DNA of 64,000 nt from Coriobacteriaceae bacterium AF08-21 (lineage in GTDB: Bacteria > Actinomycetota > Coriobacteriia > Coriobacteriales > Coriobacteriaceae), in contig JAQCQR010000001.1 in NCBI GenBank assembly GCA_027687465.1, positions 1-64,000 of the forward strand. The letters run 5' to 3'. Shown one piece after another: positions 39,378 through 50,053 of this stretch (its first letter is position 1; the number at the start of each line of letters is the position of its first letter). Below the pieces are notes generated by a model, which saw only the letters and a list, made by a program, of their open reading frames with translations, was not told the DNA's origin and made no database searches. Both the position numbers and the translations under genes were made by a program.

Positions 39378-40187
39378 GTGGCGGTACTCGGCGATGATAA
39401 AGTCGATATCGGTCTGAAGGGTATCGAGGTTTGCCAGGCGCTCTTTGTCGGCGGGGCGCGTGCGGTAGTAGTAGGGCGTCATCTGGAACACCGCCTCGAT
39501 GTCAGCCTGGGTCTGGAGGGTGATGGAAGCTGTCACCCGCTGCGTTCCGACCAGTTTAAGCTCGGTGGTCTGTGGCAGCTTTTCGTCGTTGAGATATGGC
39601 GTGTCGTAGAGCACCTCCTTGAGGCCAAACAGATGCCGAGCACCCGGCACCACGGTGTAGAGCGAGCCCTCGGGCGCCAGCACGCGGGCAAACTCACGCT
39701 CGTTAAAGGGAGCGAAGAGCTCGGTCACCATATCGAAGGTGCCATCGGCCACGGGGATATCCTTCATATTGGCCACGAAATAGGTCGCACCGCCGCGCTT
39801 GGCAGCAAGGCGCACCATCTCTTTGCCCAGGTCGAAACCGTAAGCATCCACGCCCGGTACCGCGCCCATGGCGCTGGTGTAGTAGCCCTCGCCACAGCAA
39901 ATGTCGAGCAAGGTCATAGGACCGTTCGCAGACGCAGCACGCCCAGTCGCCCGCTCGCGCACCAGCTCGACCATTGCGTCGCGCAACGGCGCGTAGTATC
40001 CACGGTTCAGAAAGTCACGACGGCTGCGCGCTTGCGACTTGGGATCGCCCATGGAGTCGCCGCTCTTGGACGAGCGCAGCAGATATAGATAGCCCTCGCG
40101 CGCACGGTCAAATCGGTGTCCGCCCGCGCATGCAGCACCGCGCTCGTCGTCCACCAACGGTTCATGGCAAACGGGACACAACAACAT
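39375..40187 (-). CDS. RlmA-type 23S rRNA (guanine-N1)-methyltransferase
   Basis: 270 residues from ATG 40187 with AAGGAG. The N-terminal zinc site CPVCHEPL...CAGGH is followed by FDRAREGYLYLL, GDSMGDPK and RRDFLNRGYYAPLRD, then SAM motif LLDICCGEGYYT. This is the RlmA/TlrB family that methylates G745 or G748. Members of the TlrB branch give macrolide resistance; the sequence alone does not decide between them. Confidence 0.85.
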   Translation of the reverse strand: MLLCPVCHEPLVDDERGAACAGGHRFDRAREGYLYLLRSSKSGDSMGDPKSQARSRRDFLNRGYYAPLRDAMVELVRERATGRAASANGPMTLLDICCGEGYYTSAMGAVPGVDAYGFDLGKEMVRLAAKRGGATYFVANMKDIPVADGTFDMVTELFAPFNEREFARVLAPEGSLYTVVPGARHLFGLKEVLYDTPYLNDEKLPQTTELKLVGTQRVTASITLQTQADIEAVFQMTPYYYRTRPADKERLANLDTLQTDIDFIIAEYRH

Positions 40188-40255
40188 GGCAACTCCTTAG
40201 CGCGAACAACACAACGCCCACCATTGTCGCACGCCTTCCCCACCTAGTCATAGAA

Positions 40256-40312
40256 GAGACAAGGAGTGTCCCCAGCTGCCGACAGAAAAGGAACGTCCCT
40301 AAGTGCCGGTTG
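40256..40312. repeat. Type D element (GTCCC core, degenerate)
   Basis: AAGGAGTGTCCCCAGCTGCCG and AAAGGAACGTCCCTAAGTGCCGG are two related words in tandem, each ending in a TGCCG word. They lie between the rlmA-like and MATE genes. Related elements are at 52525-52557 and 63834-63870. Confidence 0.55.
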
Positions 40313-40378
40313 GCTGCATTAGGAGTATCATCGTCTGCGCAAATAAGCACGAAAGAGCATATTAGAGATTGAGAGCGT

Positions 40379-41761
40379 ATGGCAGACACCGCATCTAAGC
40401 ACATTGACATGACCACCGGCTCGCTATGGCGCAATATTCCCCTGTTCGCCTTCCCCGTGGCCGCCACGAGCATCTTGGAGCAGCTGTCGAACCTCATCGC
40501 CACGGTCATCATCGGTAACTTCTCGGGCGACCAGGGAACCCTCGCCATGGCGGCGGTCGGCTCCAATGTTCCGCTTACCAGTCTTATGCTCAACCTTTTT
40601 ATTGGCATGTCGCTTGGCTCCAACGTGGTCATTGCCAACGCTATCGGCCGCAACGATCAGAACATGGTCAAACGCGCCGTCCATACCTCGATTTTAATGG
40701 CGCTCGTGGGCTTTGTCGTCATCGCACTGGGCGAGATCTTTGCCGAGCCCATGCTCGCTGCGCTCAACGTGCCTGCCGAGACCATGCCGCTCGCTTCGCT
40801 CTACCTGCGCGTCTTTTTGCTCAGCATGCCCTCGATCTTGCTCTATAACTTTGAGGCCGCGATCTTCCGCTCCGTCGGCATCACCCGCATGCCGCTGCAG
40901 GCACTTGCCGTGTCCACCGTCCTCAACATTGGCCTGGACCTCATCTTTGTCCCCGTACTCCACTGGGGCGTCGCGGGCGTCGCCATCGCCACCGCCATCG
41001 CCTACACCGTCAGCGCCGCTACGCTCTTTATCCGCCTGCTCAAGACCGACTCCGTCGTCCGCGTCACCCCACGCGACTTAGGCTTAGACCCCGTCGCCCT
41101 CAAGCGCATCGTCAAGATCGGCCTGCCCGCCGGCATCCAAAGCGCTGTCTTTGCCGTCGCCAACATCATCATCCAGTCCGCCATCAACAGCTTGGGCACC
41201 GAGGTCATGGCGGCATCGAGCGCTGCCATGAGCCTGGAGTACGTGTGCTACAACCTGCTCAACAGCTTTAGCCAGGCCTGCACCACCTTTGTGGGACAAA
41301 ACCACGGTGCCCGCCAAATCGACCGCTGCACCAAGACGCTCAAGGTCTGCCTGGTCGAAGGCGGTATCGTCGCGCTCACCACCATCGTCATCATCGTAGG
41401 CTTGGGACGCGAAATCCTGGCGCTGTTCAACAGCGACCCCAACATCGTCTCGATCGGCTATATCCGCGTGTGCTCGATCTTCCCTGCCTACGCCTTTAGC
41501 ATGTTCTACGAAAACATGTCCGGCTACCTGCGCGGCTTTGGCATCTCGCTCATGCCCGCCCTCATCACCATGATCTGCGTCTGCGGTATTCGCTTCTATT
41601 GGGTATTCTGCGTGTTCCCGCACTTCCGCACCTTTGCGAACATCATGATGGTCTACCCCATCAGCCTGGGCACCACGGCGTTCTTTATGGTCGTGGCGGT
41701 ACTACTCTGCCACCCGGCACGCACCTATCGCGCCGCCCAAGCCAAAGCGACAGCCCGCTAA
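40379..41761 (+). CDS. MATE-family efflux transporter
   Basis: 460 residues from ATG 40379. Twelve hydrophobic segments in two halves; MTTGSLWRNIPLFAFPVAATSILEQL and QACTTFVGQNHGARQ match the DinF/NorM-like MATE pattern. It should export cationic drugs or metabolites with Na+ or H+. No adjacent regulator shows divergent pairing; the convergent LysR gene controls another transporter. Confidence 0.9.
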   Translation: MADTASKHIDMTTGSLWRNIPLFAFPVAATSILEQLSNLIATVIIGNFSGDQGTLAMAAVGSNVPLTSLMLNLFIGMSLGSNVVIANAIGRNDQNMVKRAVHTSILMALVGFVVIALGEIFAEPMLAALNVPAETMPLASLYLRVFLLSMPSILLYNFEAAIFRSVGITRMPLQALAVSTVLNIGLDLIFVPVLHWGVAGVAIATAIAYTVSAATLFIRLLKTDSVVRVTPRDLGLDPVALKRIVKIGLPAGIQSAVFAVANIIIQSAINSLGTEVMAASSAAMSLEYVCYNLLNSFSQACTTFVGQNHGARQIDRCTKTLKVCLVEGGIVALTTIVIIVGLGREILALFNSDPNIVSIGYIRVCSIFPAYAFSMFYENMSGYLRGFGISLMPALITMICVCGIRFYWVFCVFPHFRTFANIMMVYPISLGTTAFFMVVAVLLCHPARTYRAAQAKATAR

Positions 41762-41788
41762 ACACCGCACTCAACGCCATGCCAGTCA

Positions 41789-42655
41789 TTAATTGACAAT
41801 ATGTGAGCTCATATAGTCGATAAAGTGCCTCGTGGCGATAGGCATGGTGTCCCAGCTGCGCCAGGCTGCCACTACGTCACGCGAGGGAGCGTGCACGATG
41901 GGACGCACGCGAATATCGGCCCTCATGCCCTCGACGGTACGGCGATACAGCATACTCACGCCTAGGCCCTCCTCCACCATCGCCATGATGGTGTAGTCGT
42001 CGGTCACCTCGCTCGTCACGTGCGGCGACAGCCCATGCGCCGCGAATGCATCGAGCACCAGGCTCTGTTCGCCCTCATCCAGCAGCACAAACGGCTCGGA
42101 CGCCAGGTCGGCGAGCGTCACCTTTTCCTTTGCCGTCAGCGGATGCGCGGCCGGCAACAGTGCCACCAACTCATCGTGATAGACCACGCGCTTCTCGAGC
42201 CCAGCAGTAAATCCGCGTGCCGTAAAGCAAAAATCAACCACGCCATCGTGCACCCACTGGGCATTGCGCGTGTAATCGCCCTGTTTGAGCGTAAAGCGTA
42301 CACCCGGATGCAGGGCACCAAAGTCGCGGATCACGCGCGGCAACACGGTGCGGCTCACGTTGGTAAACGTTGCGATACGAATATCAGTCGAGGAGAGTCC
42401 CAGCAATTCCTGGCGCTTGCCCTCAAGCTCGGCCTCGGCAGTTACAATCTGGCGCAGATACGGCAGGTACTGCTTGCCGTCGCGCGTAAGCGAAACGCCC
42501 TGCTTGCCGCGCTCGATAAGCGTGGTGCCCAGCTCGCGCTCGAGCGCCTTGACGGCCTGGCTCACCGCACTTTGCGTATAGCCTAGCTCGTCGGCCGCGC
42601 CCTTAAGACTGCCGCAATCGACCACCATACATACAATCTGATATCGCGATGCCAT
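41789..42655 (-). CDS. LysR-type regulator, divergent from second EamA gene
   Basis: 288 residues from ATG 42655. HTH at residues 1-60 (CGSLKGAADELGYTQSAVSQAV) and a LysR effector domain with DDYTIMAMVEEGLGVSML, the same block as in the regulator at 5326. Divergent from the EamA gene at 42814, with an AGTAT-N9-ATACT site between them. Confidence 0.9.
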   Translation of the reverse strand: MASRYQIVCMVVDCGSLKGAADELGYTQSAVSQAVKALERELGTTLIERGKQGVSLTRDGKQYLPYLRQIVTAEAELEGKRQELLGLSSTDIRIATFTNVSRTVLPRVIRDFGALHPGVRFTLKQGDYTRNAQWVHDGVVDFCFTARGFTAGLEKRVVYHDELVALLPAAHPLTAKEKVTLADLASEPFVLLDEGEQSLVLDAFAAHGLSPHVTSEVTDDYTIMAMVEEGLGVSMLYRRTVEGMRADIRVRPIVHAPSRDVVAAWRSWDTMPIATRHFIDYMSSHIVN

Positions 42656-42714
42656 CGTGCCTCCACATCGGTGTAGCCGTAAAACGTTTTGCCAGGGCTT
42701 TTTCTACCTACATT

Positions 42715-42733
42715 AGTATTGCTTAATCATACT
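42715..42733. promoter_or_regulatory. LysR box-like site
   Basis: AGTAT (42715-42719) and ATACT (42729-42733) lie nine bases apart, fitting T-N11-A, in the divergent promoter region of LysR and EamA genes. Confidence 0.45.
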
Positions 42734-42813
42734 GAAGATACATTCGCTTTACTACATCAAAATCTGGGAGCAGAATCCTTTTTGCGAAACCGTTCTGTAA
42801 CAAAAGGAGTCCC

Positions 42814-43716
42814 ATGGATCGCAAAAAAGCAATCGCGCTCTCGTTTTCCGTTCCCGTCGCATGGGGCTTTTCGTACCCCCTCATGAAGATCGGCATGGAC
42901 AGCATGAACGCCACGAGCATCGTTGCGCTGCGCTGCATCATCGCCTTTGTGGCCTGCCTGCTGCTCTTCCACAAGCACGCGCTGCGCATCAACCGCGACC
43001 TCATGGTTCGCGCCGCCATCATCGGCGCCATCATGGCAACCGAGCTCACCTGCATGTGCTTGGGCTCCAGCCTTACCTCCGCCTCCACCGCCGGCTTTTT
43101 GCAGAGCCTGACGGTCGTGATCGTGCCGTTTGCCAACGCCGCCCTGCTGCGCCGCGCCCCCGAGCGCAAAGTGCTCGTCGGCACCGCCATCGTCACCTGC
43201 GGTATGTTACTGCTCTCGGGCGCCGACTTCACTAGCCTGAACCCGGGCGCGCTCATCATGCTGCTCTCCGCCTTTGTCTACGCCGGTCACATCATTGTCG
43301 CCAAGCGGTTTGTCGAAGAAGTCGATCCGCTGGCTCTGGGCGTTTGGCAGCTGGGCTTCGGCGGCTTGTTCTCGGGTATCGCCGCATTTACCTTTGGCGG
43401 CTTCACGCTTCCCAGCACGCCGAGCGAGATCGTCGTTATCGTTGCGCTCGCACTCATCTGCTCTGCCTACGGCTTTATCACCCAGACGCTCGTGCAGCCC
43501 CACGTACCCGCCGAAACCACTGGCTTCGCCTTCTCGCTCGAGCCGGTCTGCTCCGCCGTCTTCTCGTTTTTCCTGGTCGGCGAGGTCCTGAGCCCCATCG
43601 CCTTCCTTGGCGCTGCCCTCATCCTCACCGGCGTCATGGTGGCAACTGCCGAGCTTCCGCGCCTTCGCGCACATGGGCATGCTCATATGGCGGCAGCGCC
43701 CGAGCACGTCTCGTAG
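42814..43716 (+). CDS. EamA/DMT-family transporter, second copy of module
   Basis: 300 residues from ATG 42814 with AAAGGAG. Ten hydrophobic segments, SVPVAWGFSYPLMKIG at the start, GLFSG centre and EPVCSAVFSFFLVGEVLSP near the end of repeat two. A His-rich tail (HGHAHM) follows. Substrate unknown, likely amino acid or drug export. It forms a divergent module with LysR like that at 5326-7213. Confidence 0.88.
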   Translation: MDRKKAIALSFSVPVAWGFSYPLMKIGMDSMNATSIVALRCIIAFVACLLLFHKHALRINRDLMVRAAIIGAIMATELTCMCLGSSLTSASTAGFLQSLTVVIVPFANAALLRRAPERKVLVGTAIVTCGMLLLSGADFTSLNPGALIMLLSAFVYAGHIIVAKRFVEEVDPLALGVWQLGFGGLFSGIAAFTFGGFTLPSTPSEIVVIVALALICSAYGFITQTLVQPHVPAETTGFAFSLEPVCSAVFSFFLVGEVLSPIAFLGAALILTGVMVATAELPRLRAHGHAHMAAAPEHVS

Positions 43717-43802
43717 ACCCCACTCCTCATACAGCCGCGGCATAAAGGTCTCTGACGCCTTTACAATAGATGCCGACAAAGCATCTGCCCTAAAGGAGTT
43801 CC

Positions 43803-44528
43803 ATGGACGCTGCAACTCGCGACCGCAACATAGCAACTTGGTTGGGCGATGCGCCGCAGCCGGTACGTAACGCTACGAACCAGCTGCTCGAGTGCATCGC
43901 CCTTCTGCGTGCCGAGCAGACCATCTACCCGGCACAAGACGACATCCTCAATGCCCTCGCCTACACGCCGGCCGACCAGGTCAAGGCCGTCATCCTGGGC
44001 CAAGACCCCTATCACGGGCCCAACCAGGCCATGGGGCTGTCGTTCTCGGTGCCTGCGATGCAAACCAAGTTGCCGCCGAGCCTGCGCAACATCTATAAGG
44101 AACTCAACGCCGATCTGGGCTGCCCCATTCCCGCCACGGGAGACCTAACCCCCTGGGCACAACAGGGCGTCCTGCTTCTCAACACGACGCTCACCGTGCG
44201 CGAACATGCCGCGAACTCGCACGCCAAGCTGGGCTGGAGCACGCTCACCGACTACGTTATCGAACGCTGCTGTCAGCTGCCCCAGCCGGTCGTCTTTTTG
44301 GCATGGGGCCGCTTTGCCCAGCAGATGGTCGAAGGCAAGCTCGCCGCGACCGGCGCGGGAAAGGCAACCGGCAAGTTCTGTCTGGCCTCTACGCACCCCT
44401 CGCCGCTTTCGGCAAACCGTGCCACGGCAGAACTCCCCGCTTTTATGGGGTCGTGCCCCTTCTCCGCTGCCAATCGGCTACTCGAACAGCACGGCTCGAC
44501 CCCCGTCAACTGGACTTGCCTCGGCTAA
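43803..44528 (+). CDS. ung: Uracil-DNA glycosylase, family 1
   Basis: 241 residues from ATG 43803 with AAAGGAG. Catalytic motif GQDPYHG, the LLLNTTLTV strand, VVFLAWG and the leucine-loop HPSPLSA are all intact. It removes uracil from DNA at the start of base excision repair. Monocistronic with a terminator. Confidence 0.95.
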   Translation: MDAATRDRNIATWLGDAPQPVRNATNQLLECIALLRAEQTIYPAQDDILNALAYTPADQVKAVILGQDPYHGPNQAMGLSFSVPAMQTKLPPSLRNIYKELNADLGCPIPATGDLTPWAQQGVLLLNTTLTVREHAANSHAKLGWSTLTDYVIERCCQLPQPVVFLAWGRFAQQMVEGKLAATGAGKATGKFCLASTHPSPLSANRATAELPAFMGSCPFSAANRLLEQHGSTPVNWTCLG

Positions 44529-44544
44529 AAATCGATACATCAAA

Positions 44545-44580
44545 AAACGCGCCCGACGGCTTCCCATCGGGCGCGTTTCC
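44545..44580. terminator. Bidirectional terminator between ung and SDR genes
   Basis: AAACGCGCCCGA (44545-44556) pairs with TCGGGCGCGTTT (44567-44578) with A and T tracts outside. Confidence 0.85.
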
Positions 44581-45260
44581 TATTCGGGCCAAATAAATTG
44601 TGTGCGGCCGGCCTCGCCGCCATCGATCAGCAGGCTCTGCCCGGTCATAAACCGGTTGGTCACGCCCACAAAGTAGATCCACTCGGCGATCTCTTGGGCG
44701 GTGGCCCAGCGTTTAAGCGGCGTGAGCTCCATAATCTGGTTCCACAGGTGTTCGTCTTCCATCACGCAACGGTTGAGCGGCGTGATAACGCCGCCCGGGT
44801 CCACACTGTTGGCGATAGCCTGCGGCGCCAGACGGTTTGCAAGGTTCTTGGTGTAGGCGATAACGCCGCCCTTGCTGGCGGCATAGGCGGGAAACTCCGA
44901 TCCCGTATGCCCGCTCGCCGACCCCACATTGACCACGGATGTAATGGCCGGCGCCGGCTTGGCGGCAAGCCCCTCCCCCACAAAGGCATAGCGCTCGGTC
45001 ACGTTGATGGTGCCGCACAGGTTGGCGGCAATATCGTCGGCCGAATCCTGCGTGCCGGCAACGTTCACGATCACCTGGGGTTCAAGCTCGTCTGGAAACG
45101 AATCCGGCTCGCGGACATCGACGATCAGATGGCGATAGCGCTCGTGCTCGACTGCCGCCGGCAGCAGATCAAAGCCCACGACCTCGTGACCCTCGTCCAA
45201 AAAGCGCTGCACGCACGCGGCTCCAATACCACCCGAAGCACCCGTGATCAAAACCCGCAT
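44580..45260 (-). CDS. Short-chain dehydrogenase/reductase
   Basis: 226 residues from ATG 45260. Dinucleotide-binding GASGGIG (8-14), the NVGSAS active Ser strand and YAASKGG with catalytic Tyr and Lys. The compact size and NVAGTQDS replace the usual NNAG. It ends GQSLLIDGGEAG. The substrate is unknown; 3-oxoacyl or steroid reduction is possible, but no specificity can be read. It follows the queuosine transporter gene by nine bases. Confidence 0.85.
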   Translation of the reverse strand: MRVLITGASGGIGAACVQRFLDEGHEVVGFDLLPAAVEHERYRHLIVDVREPDSFPDELEPQVIVNVAGTQDSADDIAANLCGTINVTERYAFVGEGLAAKPAPAITSVVNVGSASGHTGSEFPAYAASKGGVIAYTKNLANRLAPQAIANSVDPGGVITPLNRCVMEDEHLWNQIMELTPLKRWATAQEIAEWIYFVGVTNRFMTGQSLLIDGGEAGRTQFIWPE

Positions 45261-45269
45261 ACTTGCTCC

Positions 45270-45992
45270 TTAGGCGATTGCGTGGCGCTCGAGGTACTCG
45301 GCGCCCACATTCTCACGCTCCCAGCCACGCACGACCTTGTAGCCCACGGGGCTCAGGAAGACCTCGCACAGCAGCTCGGCAACAGCGCCGGTCAGCGAGC
45401 ACATAAGGACCTGTACCCAGGTCCAACCAAAGAACGTGTGGCTCACCACAATGGCAAAGACCAGGTTGTCGATAAACTGGCCAACACCCGTGGACACATA
45501 GGAACGGAAGGCAAAGCTCGCAAAGTTATTCTTTTTGAGCATACGGCCGAGCGACTGGTTGAGCGTGGAGTTCACCACGGCGGAAACGAGCATTGCCAGC
45601 GAAGAGCCCAACACCACGTACCAGGTGCCGCCGATGGTGGCGTTAAGGGCGGTGTTGACCTCGATCATGCCCGTGTCATAGTAGGCGCCCCACATGCCGG
45701 GCGTGAGCGAGCACAGCCAAAAGCACAGGCTTACGGCCAGGTTGACCGCCAGCGCGAGGATAGAGATTTTGATGGATGCCTTGGCGCCAAAACGCTTGCA
45801 GATCATGTCCTGGCACAAAAACGAGACCCAGCTCACCACAAAGCCGCAGTCGAGCGCCAGATATGGCAGGCTGATAAGCTCTTTGTTGGCCAGCAGGTTC
45901 ATCATGATGACGCTCACGAAAAACAGCGAAACCGTTGCCGCGGGAATGCTCCGCAACAGGACCTTGTAGTCCTCCATGACCTTCTTGATCAT
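45270..45992 (-). CDS. Queuosine precursor transporter (YhhQ/VUT family)
   Basis: 240 residues from start 45992 behind AAAGGAG. Six to seven hydrophobic segments, the family NLLANKELISLPY and FRSYVSTGVGQFIDNLVFAIV. It should import preQ0/preQ1 or queuine. The leader upstream contains a possible preQ1-type pseudoknot, which would fit this function. It heads a likely operon with the SDR gene. Confidence 0.85.
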   Translation of the reverse strand: MIKKVMEDYKVLLRSIPAATVSLFFVSVIMMNLLANKELISLPYLALDCGFVVSWVSFLCQDMICKRFGAKASIKISILALAVNLAVSLCFWLCSLTPGMWGAYYDTGMIEVNTALNATIGGTWYVVLGSSLAMLVSAVVNSTLNQSLGRMLKKNNFASFAFRSYVSTGVGQFIDNLVFAIVVSHTFFGWTWVQVLMCSLTGAVAELLCEVFLSPVGYKVVRGWERENVGAEYLERHAIA

Positions 45993-45994
45993 TA

Positions 45995-46048
45995 TGTACT
46001 CCTTTGGTTTTAGGTTTAACGAGCAGGATATCGGACCCGAACTGCTCG
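45995..46048 (-). promoter_or_regulatory. Possible preQ1-type riboswitch in transporter leader
   Basis: On the minus strand a 7-bp stem CGAGCAG/CTGCTCG (46042-46048 with 46020-46026) encloses TTCGGGTCCGATATC. An A-rich tail, AAACCTAAAACCAAAGGAG, runs into the ribosome site. Loop GGGT could pair with tail ACC, giving an H-type pseudoknot that hides the ribosome site, as in preQ1 class I. Consensus bases are not all met. Confidence 0.45.
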
Positions 46049-46077
46049 GACGTCACGGGCTTGAGACGACGATGGGT

Positions 46078-46106
46078 ATAATAGCCGCTCACACGGCATC
46101 AGGCAA
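46078..46106 (-). promoter_or_regulatory. Sigma70-type promoter of queuosine transporter
   Basis: -35 TTGCCT (plus-strand 46101-46106) and -10 TATTAT (46078-46083) on the minus strand are exactly 17 bases apart. The start point would be near 46071, giving an 80-base leader that holds the candidate riboswitch. Confidence 0.65.
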
Positions 46107-46148
46107 GCAAACGACGCGGCAGCCCCACAGGGCCACCGCGCCGATGCA

Positions 46149-47762
<1,614 letters not shown>

Positions 47763-47899
47763 GCGGATCCTTTCTTGCATTGAGTGCATTACGTCGTTGT
47801 AACCGTACTATTGTAGCCGCGAAATCCCGCCATAGGGCACCTATCAGGACAAATTCATCAGTTGGGGCCTGGGTAGCCGGCCCAATCCGAATTTGTCTC

Positions 47900-47950
47900 T
47901 TGCGTAACTGTACATAGTGTATATATACTGTGCTTACCGGTTATATACAC
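47900..47950 (+). promoter_or_regulatory. Promoter and operator of the GntR/ABC operon
   Basis: -35 TTGCGT (47900-47905) and -10 TATACT (47924-47929), 18 bases apart. The inverted arms GTGTATATA (47917-47925) and TATATACAC (47942-47950) overlap the -10, which suits repression by the GntR protein encoded next. Confidence 0.6.
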
Positions 47951-47977
47951 GTGTAGCCCATCAGCTAAGGAGCCGCT

Positions 47978-48358
47978 GTGGACATCATCCTATCCAATTC
48001 GAGCGACAAGCCCATCTACGAGCAAATAGCCTCGCAAGTCAAAGCTCAGATCCTTTCGGGCGCGCTCGCTGCGGGAGCCAAACTCCCCAGCATCCGTGCA
48101 CTCGCGAGCGATCTTGGCGTGAGTGTCATCACCACCAAGCGCGCCTACGCCGACCTGGAGCAACTCGGCTTTATCTGCACCGTGCAGGGCAAGGGCTGTT
48201 TTGTCGCCGAGGGCAACCAAGAACTCTTGCGCGAAAACCAGCTCTGCCATATCGAAGAGCTGCTTGCGAAAGCGGCGAGCCAAGCCGAAGCCTTGGGCGT
48301 CACGCGCGACAAGCTGCACGAGATGCTCGACCTCGTAGCCCCCGAAACCATGCAGTAG
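47978..48358 (+). CDS. GntR-family regulator, YtrA subfamily
   Basis: 126 residues from GTG 47978 with TAAGGAG. The winged HTH has KPIYEQIASQVKAQILSGALAAGAKLPSIRALASDLGVSVITTKRAYADLEQLGF, and the short C-terminal part is two helices, without an effector domain, as in YtrA. It usually represses the following ABC genes and is relieved by cell-envelope stress. First gene of a three-gene operon. Confidence 0.88.
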   Translation: MDIILSNSSDKPIYEQIASQVKAQILSGALAAGAKLPSIRALASDLGVSVITTKRAYADLEQLGFICTVQGKGCFVAEGNQELLRENQLCHIEELLAKAASQAEALGVTRDKLHEMLDLVAPETMQ

Positions 48359-48381
48359 CCATCTGCAAGAAAGGCTATACC

Positions 48382-49263
48382 ATGCAAAAGTTGCTAGAAC
48401 TTAAAGGTGTATCGCGCCGCGTGAGCGACCGCTTTTCACTGCGCGACGTCACGCTTGCCGTGGAGCCCGGCCAGATCGTTGGCTTTGTGGGCGCAAATGG
48501 CGCCGGCAAGACGACGACCATTCGCGCCGCGCTTGGGCTTATAAAGCCCGATGCCGGCGAGGTGCATCTGCTTGGACAGCGCTGCGACGCCAACGCGCCC
48601 GACGAGACGCAGCGCCACCTGCGCTCCCGCATCGGGCTTGTCCTGGACACGTGTCCCTTCCCCTCCACGCTCAAGGTGGGCCAGGTCGAGAAACTCGTAG
48701 GCCCGGCATACCCCACGTGGAGCTGCGAAACGTTCGCCGGATTCATCGACCGATTTGGCCTCGATCCCAAGACGAAGGTCAAGGACCTCTCCCGCGGCAT
48801 GGGCATGAAGCTGCAGCTCGCCTGTGCGCTCAGCCACAATGCCAAGCTGCTCGTTTTGGACGAAGCCACCGCGGGCCTCGATCCCATGGCGCGCGAGGAA
48901 CTGCTCGACGAGTTGCTTGCCTTTGTCGCCGACGGCCAGCACAGCGTGCTGCTCTCGAGCCACATTACATCCGACCTCGATCGCACTGCCGACCGCGTCA
49001 TCTGCATCGATAACGGCTCGATTGTGTTTGACCTGCCGCGCGAGGACATTACCGACCGAGCCGGCATCGCCCACTGCACCCAAGCACAGGCCGCAGAGCT
49101 TATGGCTTGCGTCGAAGGTGCCCGTGCCGCCCACCACGCCTATAGCGTGGACGTGCTCGTACCCAACCGTCGCGAGGCGCTCGAGGCCTTCCCCGAGATT
49201 CCCTGCGACCGGGCAACCATTGATGACTATCTTCGCCTCATACTGAAAGGGGCTTCGAAATGA
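48382..49263 (+). CDS. ABC transporter ATP-binding protein (YtrB-like)
   Basis: 293 residues from ATG 48382. Walker A GANGAGKTT, C-loop DLSRGMGMKLQLA and Walker B LLVLDEATAGLDP; the C-loop LSRGM is the variant of YtrB-type exporters. Its stop overlaps the next start (ATGA). With the downstream membrane protein it should form an exporter for antimicrobial peptides, lipid or cell-wall stressors. Confidence 0.88.
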   Translation: MQKLLELKGVSRRVSDRFSLRDVTLAVEPGQIVGFVGANGAGKTTTIRAALGLIKPDAGEVHLLGQRCDANAPDETQRHLRSRIGLVLDTCPFPSTLKVGQVEKLVGPAYPTWSCETFAGFIDRFGLDPKTKVKDLSRGMGMKLQLACALSHNAKLLVLDEATAGLDPMAREELLDELLAFVADGQHSVLLSSHITSDLDRTADRVICIDNGSIVFDLPREDITDRAGIAHCTQAQAAELMACVEGARAAHHAYSVDVLVPNRREALEAFPEIPCDRATIDDYLRLILKGASK

Positions 49264-49958
49264 AACGCGCCTTTATGTCTGAGCTCGCCATCGTCCGCAC
49301 GCTTGTCCCGAGCATCGCGGGCGTCGGCCTGTTCATCTTCGTCGTACTAACCCTCGCCAACGCATCGGATGGCGATGCCAGTATGAGCGCCGGCGCCTGC
49401 GCGGTCAGTGCCATGTCGCCCATCGAGGTCATGAGCTCGCTGGCCGGCTACGACAATCAAAACGGATGGGAGCGCTATCGGGCAACGCTGCCCCTCTCGC
49501 GCAAAGACATCATCTGCGCACGCTACCTGAGCATCATTGTCTTCTCGGCCGTCATGGCGTGCGCCGCCGCGCTTCTGAGCATCGTCTCCATCCCGCTCTT
49601 CAACAGCGTGGGTATCCCCTCGACGGGACAGATCGTCTTTGAGACCACGATAGCCTCCGCCGCATCGATGCTCATCTCCCTCATGATGGTGTTTTTGGCA
49701 CAGCCGCTGTTCTTCCGATTTGGACACATGGAGGCGCTGCGCTTTTCCGTCGGCCTGTTTGCCCTGCTCGGATGCCTTGCCATGGCCACGCTGAGCTCCT
49801 CCAACCCCATCAGCAACTGGCTCATGTCGATTGCCGGGGCGAATCCCGACCCTGCTGTTCTTGGCTGTCTGTGCGCAGGAATCGCGGTATTGACCCTCGT
49901 GCTATGTGCACTTAGCTGCATCGTCAGCACCAAGGTTTATCGAGTACGCGATCTGTAG
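49260..49958 (+). CDS. ABC-2-type permease of the GntR operon
   Basis: 232 residues, six hydrophobic segments, ERYRATLPLSRKDIICARYLS between helices as in ABC-2 permeases. It overlaps the ATPase stop by four bases, so translation is coupled. It is presumably the membrane partner of the YtrB-like ATPase. Confidence 0.85.
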   Translation: MKRAFMSELAIVRTLVPSIAGVGLFIFVVLTLANASDGDASMSAGACAVSAMSPIEVMSSLAGYDNQNGWERYRATLPLSRKDIICARYLSIIVFSAVMACAAALLSIVSIPLFNSVGIPSTGQIVFETTIASAASMLISLMMVFLAQPLFFRFGHMEALRFSVGLFALLGCLAMATLSSSNPISNWLMSIAGANPDPAVLGCLCAGIAVLTLVLCALSCIVSTKVYRVRDL

Positions 49959-50053
49959 CCACGCGAAACTTGACCCATGCTGGCCACAATCGGTCGTAAT
50001 CGCCCATCCGCCAATCCGTGACAAATGGCATGTCCCCGGCGTGCGCCACCGTA

